Assembly: GCF_023898315.1 (NCBI RefSeq)
Contig: NC_064622.1
Coordinates: forward strand, 182,424,178 to 182,488,177
Direction: 5' to 3'
From: Schistocerca nitens
Taxonomy: Eukaryota > Arthropoda > Insecta > Orthoptera > Acrididae
DNA: 64,000 bases
Below the pieces are notes generated by a model. That model saw only the letters and a program-made list of their open reading frames with translations. It did not search any database and was not told the DNA's origin. Numbering within the stretch: position 1 is the first letter of the stretch; each line of letters begins with the position of its first letter. The position numbers and the translations under genes are program-made. Shown here one piece after another: positions 21,676-33,432 of this stretch.

Positions 21676-24236
21676 TTAACAGCGTGATAACGGCACGGTT
21701 TACGAAGAACAACGCGGACAGCCGAGTTACAATTCCAGTGGTTGGTGTACCCTGTTGTCGTGAAGTTATAGAAAGATACTGAGTATAAAAAGGCAGGTTC
21801 ACCGTGCGAACTGATCTCAGTATTGAGTACGTACTTCGAGATGTAATTACCTTGAGAGGTGCCTCTTATGGTGAAATGTAATATCGTGGGTTAATAGGAA
21901 AGCAGTGATTAAGAAGTCAGATTTACTGAGTGAATTGATCTCAATATTAACCACATATTCTGAATTATGTAAGATACGCAGAAACTACAATGGCTGAGCG
22001 GTACATGCAAACTCTTCTAAGTACCGCTACATTACATCGTTCAGTGTGGATTGCTTTTGTTCTGCATTGTCGACCACCAACGTCTCCACCAACAACGTGA
22101 GGGTACGCATCATTTACTACGTATTCTTACTATCAACAGGAAAACTACAACGGCATTATTTAACAAGGATCAGATTTGCTGAAAATGTCAGGGTGGGACA
22201 GCGAGTCATAGTTTCTCAGAGGTAAGTTTCTTCCTCCAAAGTTTGTGATTGTTAGGGAACACTCTTCTGGTAATTATGTTTTTTGACATGGTTTCTTTAA
22301 CAAAACTTATTTCTGCTTAGCTGAGTTCATTTATACCACTCCACGTATCGTAGCAACAAAATAATTTAATTTTTTTCAGTAATTACGAATACTGAATTAA
22401 AACTGAATTTACTGTGTAACGTTTTTCACGATAAAATGTTGATCTAAATACTATCTGACTACGTTAAATTTCTAGCATATGTATGTACTACACTTTCTTG
22501 ACTTTCTGCAGTAACAAGAAATATACATTTTTATTTTATTTATTTATTTATTTATTCTTGTTTTGCATTATTATGTATAAATTGACATTGGCAGTGTTCG
22601 TACGCAATCGTCTTTCTCTAGTCTGTCTGGGGACCTTTCGCTGTAGCTTATGCAATATTTTATTCGAAGTGCAACTAACATATGCGTGTCGTAAAGTGGG
22701 CGCTGTTAGCTAAGGTAACTTCGATCGATCATAGCTGTGTAGTTGGATTTTCATTGACACATCAGCATTTAGACAGCGACAAAGCTTCAAATCCGAAAAC
22801 TTCGTGCTGAATAAAGTTTGTTTACATATAAGAACGTATCCTATCGTAGTACTGCACAGCCCTTGAGGTAACTTGTTTGCTTGTGTTGATGAGTGTTAAT
22901 GATTATTCAGTAAGTGAGTTATTCCATTAACTACGACAGACTTTTATTCGTTCCTTCAGGTTTCTTATCCGTTCTTTAACGCTATTCGCTGGATATCACT
23001 TACAACAGATCAGCTATAATGTGGTTAGGTTTTTGACGTGAACACAGTCGTTACTGGTAGGACGATTAAATACGGGGGGGGGCCTCTTTCCCTACACGTT
23101 GCCACATAATTTTGCACGGAATCTAATGATTTGCACACTGTCACACTTCACTTGCATTTGCAACACACGAATAATTTTAATTTATCTAATTATTTCATAT
23201 TCACATGTCGTCTTTGTTGGAGGTTCTGTGATTAGTGGCTCTGATTAAGGAATAATAATTGTGGAATTGATTTTTTCTCAGAGGAGAAAGTTTTATAGCT
23301 TTTTACTTTTTTGTTACCACGCGTGTGTGGCAGTTTTCCTCTCAGTGCCAGCAGTGGTAGTAGATTTGGTACGTCAAATAATGTAGGTACCGGTACTTTA
23401 TTCAATACAAAGCATTTTTCGATTTTCCTCATTCACAAACTGTTTAGCCATAAAGTGCACCGAACGAATCTCCACGTTAATGTATAGGTTTATGACATCT
23501 TTCTGCGAAAGGTCTTCTACTATTTACTCGCCAATTCTGGGTTCTAAAGAAAAGCATTAATCCCCAGTAAATGTCTTGAGTACAAGACGACAGTCGTGTT
23601 ATGCGATGTTTCATACCTCTCAGCATCCTTAGCTGGCCTAAAGAATGGCCAATGTGGTGTCTCGTATTTGTTATTGATATAATTTACTGCGATGCATGCA
23701 CTCCTTTTCGTGTAAACCAATACATCAATATGAACGATACTCTACTCATACATCAGACGTCGTATTGAGAAGTGTGGTTTGTTTGTCGGTGGTGCTCTAT
23801 GCGCTCTATAGCGGGAGCGTCGCGACCCCGTTTGTTAACGTACATTTAAGTGAGCCGTATTTTACAGCAATATATAGCTGCAATGAACTTGCCGTCATTA
23901 TTGCCACAATCTGGCTGCAGTACACGGCAGTTTTGCAACATGACCGGTGCTAGTGTTGCCGGTAGTTGCCGACGTATTGCCGAGGGGTGGACGTGCTGTT
24001 CAACACGGTTGGAGAATATTTTCTGTTGCCGGACAATATCTTTCTCTGTCATTGTTTGCAAATGCTTACTTCTCTCCCTCTCTCACCTTTGGTTCCTGCT
24101 TCTCTCATCGAAAGCGCTGCAGACATATTTCAGAGCGAAAACAATATTGTTTCGCTTTTGTTCGAAAGTTTACACGTGTACACGTAGCTACCTGTTTTAT
24201 TATTTGTTTATTGTTGTGATTTCGTTGTGTACAATA
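21676..24236. other. no recognisable gene
   Basis: AT-rich sequence with a (TTTA)n tract at about 22528-22557. An imperfect 45-bp direct repeat sits near 21807 and 21936 (GATCTCAGTATTGAG versus GATCTCAATATTAAC). No domains were recognised. Confidence 0.6.
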
Positions 24237-24329
24237 ATGGAGAGATGGACATACGATAGAACTATAAACTTCATAAATGAGATTCATCTACGACCAGAGC
24301 TTTGGGACGCCGAAAGTAATGCATAGAAA
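24237..24329 (+). pseudogene. isolated MADF-domain-like fragment
   Basis: An ATG begins MERWTYDRTINFINEIHLRP, followed by ELWDAESNA and a stop. The F(I)xxI...RPxLWD pattern is the first half of a MADF (Myb/SANT-like) DNA-binding domain, found both in host regulators and in the accessory protein of PIF/Harbinger transposons. The remaining half after the TAG is not clear. It could be a decayed transposon gene or a lone exon. Confidence 0.45.
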
Positions 24330-24911
24330 GAGCACTATCTTAAAAACGGCGGTCAGCAAGCTGTTGTCGATGGTTGCCTATGGGGTCTGAGCTTCGCTTC
24401 ATTTTCTTTTAAGCTTTATAACGAGTATTTCCGTGCGATGGTAGGCAAAGAGAAACTTTAAATAAAAATTGTGTTCTTATTTCAAACATAATGAAATTCT
24501 TCAGTCCTACCGAAGCACTGAATACTTCTAGTTCCGTGAAGATTATCGACGAACAGTGTCCTCTGAAGAAGTTCATTAATCTTATGTATCAATCATCAGT
24601 ATGTCGCTTTCGAAAACGCCTTGGATACACTGACTGACAAACTAAATAAAATAATCCGAAAATTTGGTGTAAAATCTAAATTTAAAAAATCTACTCGTAA
24701 TTCGTGAAATACCTGCAGACGCAGTATCTAAAGTAAAATTTTTGTGAGAAATTTCTCACCCCTTCGAAATAACGATAGTTGTACGGCGGCGTGATTGCCT
24801 ATCCCCAATACTTTTTACTTGTGTTGCAGAAAAAAATAGTGATAATTTGGAATGAAAAACTGAATGAATATAAGATTTCAACACAAAGGCTAGACAGAGG
24901 AAACAAAAGTT

Positions 24912-25140
24912 CGGTATAAACTCTCTCGCATTTGCAGACGACTTTGCCATCTTTTATGAAAATGTGGCTTCTGTTTCAATAAAAATTAACCTTGTAGAAG
25001 AAATAGCCAGTAGGATCCGTTTAATAAGTTCTGCCAAAAAGAGTATAAATTTTTAACAATCATTAAACAAGCACCTGCGTATCTGAAAATAGACATACGG
25101 CATGATCTAGGAAAGTCTCATCGGTAGTGTTTGTTTTCCT
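24912..25140 (+). pseudogene. non-LTR reverse transcriptase fragment, not RTE
   Basis: The plus strand reads FGINSLAFADDFAIFYEN, with the catalytic FADD box of a reverse transcriptase. Then come KSINF and QAPAYLKID, resembling the segment after the catalytic box (KTKFM...APKYLEI) in other non-LTR elements. It differs from the RTE copies in this window. Flanking sequence is not alignable by eye. Confidence 0.5.
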
Positions 25141-25844
25141 GATCATAGAAACTCCGACTTGACGTTCTTCCTAATAAAATACCTAAATTCGTTAATTTGT
25201 GGTTATCGTAGCTATATTTCGAACTGGAGAATCTCGATTAACATCACCGATGTCGAAGTATTGTCTCACACGACCATGAGCAGTCACCAAATGTTGACAA
25301 TCAGCGGAAGTGACCGTCAGCTTGTCAGTTGCCTCGATATGCATAAAAATTTTGATTGTTCGTCTGTGTACAAATTTTTGAAAAGTCTGTCGTTCTGTCA
25401 GCTCATCTTGTTGTCTTCTTCATCCTAGTGTCATACATTTGTCATTCATTTTTACGCAGTCATTTGTGTGTTATTTTATATAAAACAAGTCCTCAGACAG
25501 TCACATTTCAATCACTTACTATTATGTTCTAGGGGGTATCGTCTTTGCTTCATAATCAAAACGTTATCGGTCCGGGGTCCGAATCCCGCAGCTATTTAAA
25601 ATTTGATTAATAATCAGCATGGGCGGCCGAAAAGTTTCGGCATAAGAAGTCACCCTCATTCTGCCAACAGCCTTGTCAAAGAGGGCGGAGGAGCGGAGAG
25701 GTTCAGGGCATTCTCTTGTCCTAGGGGTGGGAAACTGCCCCTAAAGGCGGAAGAATCAGCAATGATCAACGGCATGAGGATGCAGAAGGCAATAGAAACC
25801 ACTGCATTAAACACAAGTAACCTGTATCCACAGATATAGACTCA

Positions 25845-28800
25845 GATCACAATATAATACTGTCGAAGAGTAGGCTCAAGTTTAAGACATTAGTCAGGAA
25901 GAATCAATACGCAAAGAGGTGGGATACGGAAATACCAAGGAACGACGAGATACGATTGAAGTTCTCTAAGGCTGTAGATACAGCAATAAGGACTAGCTCA
26001 GTAGGCAGTACAGTTGAAAAGGGCTGGAAGTCTCTAAAAAGGGCCATCACAGAAGTTGGGAAGGAAAACATAGGAACAAAGAAGCAAACTGCGGAGAAAA
26101 CATGGGCAACAGAAGAAATACTTCAATTGATCGCTGAAAGGAGAAAGTAGAAAAATGTCCCGGGAAAATCAGGAATAGAGAAATACAAGTCGTTGAGGAA
26201 TGAAATAAATAGGAAGTGCATGGAAGCTAAGACGAAATGGCTGCAGGAAGAACGTGAAGACATCGAAAAAGAAATGACTGCAGAAGGACAGACTCAGCAT
26301 ACAGAAAAGTCAAAACAATCTTCGTTGACATTAAAAGCACGGCTGATAACATTAAGAGTGCAACGGGAATTCTACAGTTAAATGCAGAGGAGAGAGCAGA
26401 TAGGTGGGAAGAATACATTGAAAGCCTCTATGAGGGGGAAGATCTGTCTGATGCTATAGAAGAAGAAACAGGAGTCGATTTAGAAGAGTTAGGGGATCCA
26501 GTATTTGAATCAGAATTTAAAAGATCTTTGGAGGACATGAATCAAATAAGACAGAAGGGATAGATAACATTCCATCAGAATTTCTAAAATCATTGGGGGA
26601 AGTGGCAACAAAGCGACTCTTCACATTGGTGTGTAGAATGTATGAGTCTGGCGACATGCCATCTGACTTTCGGAAAAGCGTTATCCACACAATTCCGAAG
26701 ACGACAAGATCTGACAAGTGCAAGAATTATCGCAAAATCGGCTTAACATCTCATGAATCCAAGTTGCTCACAAGAATAACATATAGAAGAACGGAAAAGA
26801 AAATTGGGCGTGCGCTAGATGAGGATCAGTTTGGCTTTAGGAATGGTAAAGGCACGACAGAGGCAACTCTGACGTTGCGGTTAATAATGGAAGCAAAACT
26901 AAGGAAAAATCAAGACACGTTCATAGGATTTGTCAACCTGGAGAAAGCGTTTGACAATGTAAAATGGTCGAAGATGGTCGAAATTCTGATAAAAGTAGGG
27001 GTAAGCTATAGGTAGGGACGGGTCATATACAATATGTACAACAGCCAAGAGGGAATAATAAGAGTGGACAACCAAGAACTAAGTGCTCGTATTAAATAGG
27101 GTGTAAGACTAGAATGTAGCCTTTCGCCCCTACTGTTCAGTCCGTACATAGAGGAAGCAATGAGGGAAATAAAAGAAAGGTTCAGGAATGGAATTAAAAT
27201 TCGAGGGGAAAGGATATCAATGATAAGATTCACTGATGACATTGATATCTTGAATGAAAGTGAAGAAGAATTACATGATATGCGGAACGGAATGAACAGT
27301 CTAATGAGTACAAAGTATGGATTGAGAGTAAATCGAAGAAAGACGAAGGTAATGAGAAGTAATAGAAATGAGAACATCGAAAAACTTAACATTAGGATTG
27401 ATGGTCACGTAGTAGACGAGGTTAAGGAATTCTGATACCTAGGCAGTAAAATAAGTAATGACGGTCGGAGCAAGGAGGACATCAAAAGCAGACTATCAAT
27501 GGCAAAAAGGGCATTCCTGGCATAGAGAAGTCTACTAATATCAAATGTAGGCCTTAAATTGAGGAAGAAATTTCTGAGAATGTACGTCTGGAGTACAGCA
27601 TTCTATGGTAGGTATAGCGTCCCCAGTGCAATAATAGGAAAAGACTTAAAAAACAGTATTTATAAAGAAGAGACATTTAAAAATTGAATAATATACATTT
27701 TTCTCATGTATCCGTATTATAATAATTTCTCTGTGTAAGTTTTGAGGGCAAAGAAATATAACAAAATGATCTAAAGAGACGACAAGATACGCTCTTTTGT
27801 TAATTTTTTAGTCGTCTTCACTTCTTGTCTTGGTTGCGAGTAGACGGACATCTTGCGAGTGCTGGCAAATGTAAGCATATTTGTACTAATTAAGCAGATA
27901 ATATATTGATTTAATATTATTGTTCACTTTTAATTTGTAAGAGGTGATCTAGATTTCGTGTCCGCCTTCCTTTAATTAACCTGCATTTGAGTAATTTACA
28001 GTGCAACAACCGCAGCGGCCGATGCAGCCAACGACGCTATTACGTGGTGATATTAACTTATGAAAATTAGCGGAAGCGAAAAACTCGCCCGCTATCAACA
28101 AAATATTTTCTCCACAGCCACCCGACGTTGCAGAGAATACGTAGCTTTAAGATTCTTATTTTCAGTACAACAGCCGAGAGCCAGAGACAGAACTCCGACT
28201 ATAATACAATGGTTAACGGAGGTAAGAAAAAATACTCTCGCGCGTGTGTGGGCCGCAATTGTAATTAATAAATAAAGATTTTTTGCTTTAAAATGAACTG
28301 ACTAGCCGAGGAAATTAATATGAAAAGTTTATTCCAGTGTTCAACTTATACGTTCATGTTTTAAGATTCAGCGAGTCTAAAGTTCATTAACGTAACAAAT
28401 AATTTCCACACTTCACAAAAGCATTTAATTCTAAATCAAAATTGAATAAAATATCATTTTTATTAGGGCCCACCACGTAAGTCGGCAACAATCACCATTA
28501 CCAATCAATTTCTGTAGTAAATAATAAATTAAATTACGACGGCTGACAGACGCGAGATAGTGAAACACGAACTGTGGGAAAACCAGAACAGAAGAGAATC
28601 GAAGCATTTGAGATGTGATGCTACAGACGAATGTTGAAAATTAGTTTGACTGATAAGGTAAGGAATGAGGAGATTCTGCGCAGAATTGGAGAGGAAAGGA
28701 ACATCTGGAACATACTGATAAGGAGAAACGACCGGAAGATAGGACATTTGTGAAGACATGAGGGAATGACTACCGTGGTACTAGAGGGAGCTGTAGAGGG

Positions 28801-28940
28801 CAAAAACTGTAGAGGAAGACAGAGATTGGAATACATCCAGCAAATAATTGAGGACGTAGTTTGCAAGTACTACTCTGAGATGAAGAGATTAGCACATGAG
28901 AGGAATTCTTGGCGGGCCGCCTCAAGCCAGTCAGAAGATT
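25845..28940 (+). pseudogene. RTE endonuclease/reverse transcriptase pseudogene
   Basis: The blocks read in order. First is the endonuclease end (DSDHNIILSKSRLKFK), then a connecting region (WATEEILQLIAERRK, stop). Then comes the reverse transcriptase: DFRKSVIHTIPK, the DEDQFGFRNGKG motif, and FVNLEKAFDNVKW. The catalytic box has become FTDDIDIL in place of FADDI, keeping both Asp. The C-terminal part GRQRLEYIQQIIEDV lies after the insertion. Stops and frameshifts at about 26150, 26381, 26563, 27015 and 27435 show it is dead. The FTDD change affects the Ala, not the catalytic residues. Confidence 0.82.
27612..28555. other. unclassified 944-bp insertion in LINE copy B
   Basis: LINE homology stops at CTATGGTAG (27611) and resumes at ATAGTGAAACACG (28557). 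The intervening sequence shows no coding frame. The flanks GGTAG and GATAG may be a 5-bp target duplication with one change. It could be a solo LTR that lacks canonical TG/CA ends, or an unrelated element. Confidence 0.55.
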
Positions 28941-28970
28941 GATGACCAAAAAACGAAAAAAAGAAAAAAG

Positions 28971-29541
28971 CAAGTTGATGAATATACGTTATTGAAGATT
29001 CTTGTTTACATTCATTATGTGAGTATGCAGTGAAAATATTTTTCTGTGATGCCTGACGACCAATAAAAATGACATATGAATCACTAAGCTGTATGTTAAA
29101 ATTAAAATAACCTTTGGAAAAACTTTCACTAAGACCAGGTTCGTAAATGTAATTAGACGAATAGTCAAGCAATGGCCTTTCAACGTTCCAATTAGTTTTA
29201 TTGTCAGATGGACTACACAACTATTACATCACGCTAGTACTTGCAGTATCGACCATTAAACACAGAATTTTTGTTAAAATGCACTGAATCGGATTAATGA
29301 AATACGATAATCATAATTAGTTTATGTAGCTCTCGAACCAAGGTAAATGTTTCGCAGTATGGCGTATATAGGTGCAGTCGTATATAAGTACATTCTCTTT
29401 TATCTTCGAAGTTAAAATACTGGTATTTCTCAGATAAATTCACTTTTTTATTTTTCATAATGGAGCAATGAGAAGGTAATAGTGACATTCAATACACTCT
29501 CAAAGAGCGTCTTTGAATTATTACGACCGCTACGTCAGAGA
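28971..29541. other. no recognisable gene
   Basis: AT-rich sequence between two LINE copies. Open frames here are short and lack recognisable domains. Confidence 0.55.
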
Positions 29542-30383
29542 TCCCTTCACAATTACTGCTTCCCTTCCATGCCCCTTGACTCTTATACCTGACGTGAGTA
29601 AGACAGTCTTGTAGCCCATCCCCGATGTCATTCCGTCTGTACATTGAACAAGTAGTAAAGAAAACCACCGAAAAGTTTGGATTATTAAATTCAGGGAAAA
29701 GACATAAAAAATTTGAGGTTTGCCGATTAAATTGTCAGACACAGTAAAGGGCTTGGAAGAACACTTGAAAGAAATCGACGTCAAGGACGATATAAGATGA
29801 ACAACAACAAAGGGCAGCCAGTGATAATGGAATATGGTCGAATTAAATCCGGTGATGCAAAAGGAATTACATTTGGAACCGAGACACTTAAAGTAGTAGA
29901 TGAGTTTTGCTGCTTTTGCAGCAAAGAAACTGATGATGGACGAAGCAAAGAGGATAAAATAAAGACTGCAAGAAAAGAATTTCTAAAGAAGAGAAGTTTA
30001 TCAACAACGAATATAGATTTAAGTGTTGGCAAGTCTTTACTGAAATTATTTGTCTGGACTGTAGCCTTTAATGGAAGTGAAACACAGATGAACGTCGAAG
30101 ATTACGTAGGGAGATCTTGTAACTAAGTTAACTGGAGAGATAAGAAGTTTGTGGTACAACTTGACCAAAAGAAGAGATCGTTTGATAGGACACATTGTGA
30201 GACATCAGGGGATTACCAATTTAGTACTGGAGGGAAGTGTGGGGCGTAAAATCGTAGAGGAAAACCAATAGATGAATACAGTAAGCAGATTCAGAAGGAT
30301 GTAGATTGCAGTAGTTATTCGGAGATAAAGAGACTCCCACAGGAAAGATTGGCACCAAACCAGTCTTCGGACTGAAGGCCAAA
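29542..30383 (+). mobile_element. RTE-type LINE, copy C, 5'-inverted fragment
   Basis: From about 29593 the plus strand carries decayed RTE reverse transcriptase end (GRSKEDKIKTARKEFLKKRSL), then DRLIGHIVRHQG and a (CAA)n-rich tail. Just before it, about 29542-29592 is the immediately preceding part of the same LINE in the opposite orientation. An inverted 5' end is the usual mark of twin priming. Many stops are present. Confidence 0.72.
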
Positions 30384-30394
30384 CAACAACAACG

Positions 30395-30587
30395 AAAAAA
30401 ATGGCTCTGAGCCCTATGGGACTCAACTGCTGTGGTCATCAGTCCCCTAGAACTTAGAACTACTTAAACCTAACTAACCTAAGGACATCACACACATCCA
30501 TGCCCGAGGCAGGATTCGAACCTGCGACCGTAGTAGTCGCACGGTTCCGGACTGCGCGCCTAGAACCGCGAGACCACCGCGGCCGGC
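30395..30587 (-). mobile_element. SINE family A
   Basis: A tRNA-derived SINE in reverse orientation with head GGCCGGCCGCGGTGG, box B complement GATTCGAACCTGCG, and a tail starting AAAAAAATGGCTCTGAG. CAACAACAACG flanks both sides (30384-30394 and 30588-30598) as a target duplication inside the tail of LINE copy C. Confidence 0.9.
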
Positions 30588-30698
30588 CAACAACAACGTT
30601 AGAGATATTACTGTAACAGCCTTCTGATATTTAGCTGAAGTAATATTGCAATACTCACATCGAACGTATTAGAAAATCGACCCCTAACTGAGGAAGTG

Positions 30699-30897
30699 AG
30701 CCGCGCGGGGTAGCCGTTCGGTTTAAGGCGCCTTGACACGGTTCGCGCGGCTCCACTCCCACGTGGGGGTTTCGAGTCCTCCCTGGGGCATGGGTGTGTG
30801 TGGTTTCATTAGCTAAGTTAGTTAAGTAGTGTGTAAGCCTAGGGACCGACGACCTCCGCACTTTGGTGCCATAGGAACTTACCACAAATTTCCAAAA
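30699..30897 (+). mobile_element. SINE family B
   Basis: The head GCCGCGCGGGGTAGCCG and box-B-like GGTTTCGAGTCCTCC are tRNA-derived. They are followed by GTGTGTAAGCCTAGGGACCG and a short A-rich end. The flanks (TGAGGAAGTGA and TGAGAATGTGA) could be a diverged target duplication. Confidence 0.8.
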
Positions 30898-30900
30898 AAA

Positions 30901-32799
30901 TTGAGAATGTGACTCGATTCAGCGGGAGGACGCGAGATCGAAAATATTCCACAATCTACAAAACGATGAACCTGATGTGTAGTTGCCGCAAGGTCACAAA
31001 AATGCTTCACCGAAAACCTTAAGTACAACGAAGTATGCTTTAGAGTTTATCGAACTTGGACGTTTATAAGTCTATACCCAAAACAAGATGTTGAAGTGAT
31101 TAACTTTTCTCAGCCCAGATTTAATATGCAGTCGCTAATAGATTTAAATTAGCGCTCTCGGCAAGTTAGCGGCCTCATCAGGTAATAATACGGTAACTAA
31201 TTTATACTTACAGCCGCAACAGTTGTCTGGAAGCTACCTGTTACTAACTATTCTCGTCAGTCCGTGGTTGAAAATGTTTCTAAATATTTTTTAACAAATG
31301 TAATTTGTAGAGGTATTCATTTCGTTACTGTACAATAGCCACATTCATAGTCTATGTAGTGTGACGTCTTCTGGCAAGACATTTACAAAATCGTTAGAAT
31401 ATATAAAAATAATAATAAAAATAAACCTCTATCTGTATTATTATTTCATTACTGTATGAATGGTTGTAGATTATGTATAAAAGGAAATAACAGTTTCTCA
31501 TTTTTATGTTTGTGCAATATTTATGTATTTATATTTCACAAATGACACCTGTGGTCGGCGAATGTATGTATCGAAGCAGACAATGATAATTCAAAGAGAT
31601 AACAAAGATGCATATTAAATTGCCTATAAATAGTGGAGAATAAATCATTACTCTCTCTGTCTTCTTGTAGCCGTTTAAGTTGTAAGAGCCTGTGACACTT
31701 GCTTGAATGCTTAGGTAGCCTTCGTTTGTCCTTTGATCGAGAAAGACGCCATTGGAGGCTGATACTTGTAAAAGGTGTGTACGTTCAATTTATGTTGATT
31801 TTTTGAATATAGAAATTGTTAAAATTGTTACCTGTAATAATTTATTGCTAGCATGCCCAAGGTTTCATTCCACATTCTTAGCAGTTTTGAGCATATCAGG
31901 AATTTTTCATGACGCAGAGGCGTGCAGCGATCGCAGGAGCCGCTGCCGCGGCAAATTCAAATTAAATTGAATGAAAGCAGTTTTCTCGCAATATAGCGGG
32001 CAGGTAACGGTACATTAAAATTATCTCTTTCCGCTTCCTGGAGACTTCAGAGGGAAATTGTGGACTTTAATATGTCATTTTCAGGTGGACGTGGGCAGCT
32101 GCTATTATGTTATCAGTTACGTAAATAATTCATGAGTGGTAAAATTTTACTTGTGTGTGATCAAAGACTGCTGTGCACAACCTGTTCTGGCTAATAACAT
32201 AATCAAATTTCATTTGTTTTAGTTTCATGCTCTCATGTTAGTCGTGGCAGTTAATAGTGTTCATATATTTAAAAATTCATTGCAGCTTTTACGTTTAGTG
32301 AACACAACATACTCTAACTTCCCTACAGGTAATAGATATTTTCTGTGCATTCAAGAGATCAAAGCATAGAAGGGCATTTTTTTATTCCATAATTAGTTAC
32401 AGTAATGATACCATGTTCCATATCTAACAAGCCAGATCAGTGTTATATAAAAATAGTTTACAAATTGAAGATCGTACGTCCACAGCAGGAAATCTTTCAG
32501 TCTTGTGCGTATCCCCACACAATAGATCAAAGTGCATAAAGTTAAAATAATTTCAACTGCACAAACTAATAGTGAGAATCTTATTTTATCTGTCGTGCTT
32601 TCAACAATAAGTAATGTAAAATTAATTAAAATTTTATGCCATATAAAATGCATATAAAGTAAAAAAGAGTGTGCGGTGGGGAATATGCGACAGCAGTAAA
32701 TGCACGCTTGTGGTGTGACGGTCATAAGTAGTGGTTACTAATTCTAGTGTTGGAGCAAATTTTTAGCGTCAGTACTTAGGCGTCAAGGTGTGGTAAGTA
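30901..32799. other. no recognisable gene
   Basis: AT-rich sequence. The longest open frame (110 codons, minus strand, 32393-32725) shows no recognisable domain. Confidence 0.6.
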
Positions 32800-33432
32800 T
32801 TAGGATAGTACATAAGTTTGTAGGGTTTTTGTTTTGTACATTGGTAGTCCGATTGCTATTGGTGTATTCATCGATTGTTATTTAGTATTTGTAATTCACT
32901 GTTGCTGTATGACTTCACGTATTCCCATTTTGTCATTTGGAGGTAGTGACTGCAGCTGTGGACGCCAGAAAATGGTGTGCCAAGTGGATAAACTGGAACA
33001 TTTCTGACATATTCTTCTGTCTGAGTTGAGTAGAGGTCTGACAGCAGCGGAAGCAGCCAGAAACATTCGTGTCGTGTGTGTGGATTGTACCACTGGACAG
33101 GAACATAGTTCCTACCGTCTTAAGAAAGCTCGTTTTGACATCAGTGATTCTCCTAGTTCAGGAAGGCCTAAGGTGTTTGATTAAGATTGTTTAAACGCAA
33201 TAGTCCAGGATGATCCATATCAATGTACTCGAGAACTGGCAAATGTGATAAACTGTGATCTTTCCACCATCGTGCGACATTTGCATGCAATGGGGGTTCA
33301 AAAATCGGACGTATGGGTACCGCATGCTTTAAGTCAAAAATCACAAAAATCTGTGGGTGACCATATTTGCATCTCTGCTTGGTCGAAATCAATTGGCTTG
33401 TGAACTACACTTACCATTCCTAGCCTGTATCG

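Larger units (their letters stand above)
25510..28970 (+). mobile_element. RTE-type LINE, copy B, internally deleted
   Basis: The 5' region (about 25610-25845) matches the untranslated leader I recall for this LINE family. It is preceded by a tRNA-like stretch with GGGTCCGAATCCC. It passes directly into the end of the endonuclease (DSDHNII near 25848), so most of that domain is deleted. Reverse transcriptase follows. An unrelated 944-bp insertion (27612-28555) precedes the last coding block, which ends near 28940 in an A-rich tail. Confidence 0.8.

Noticed and set aside
23850..24326. 158-codon plus-strand frame upstream of the MADF-like fragment
   Set aside because: Only the last 30 codons resemble a domain; the upstream part is Ser/Cys-rich with no family match.
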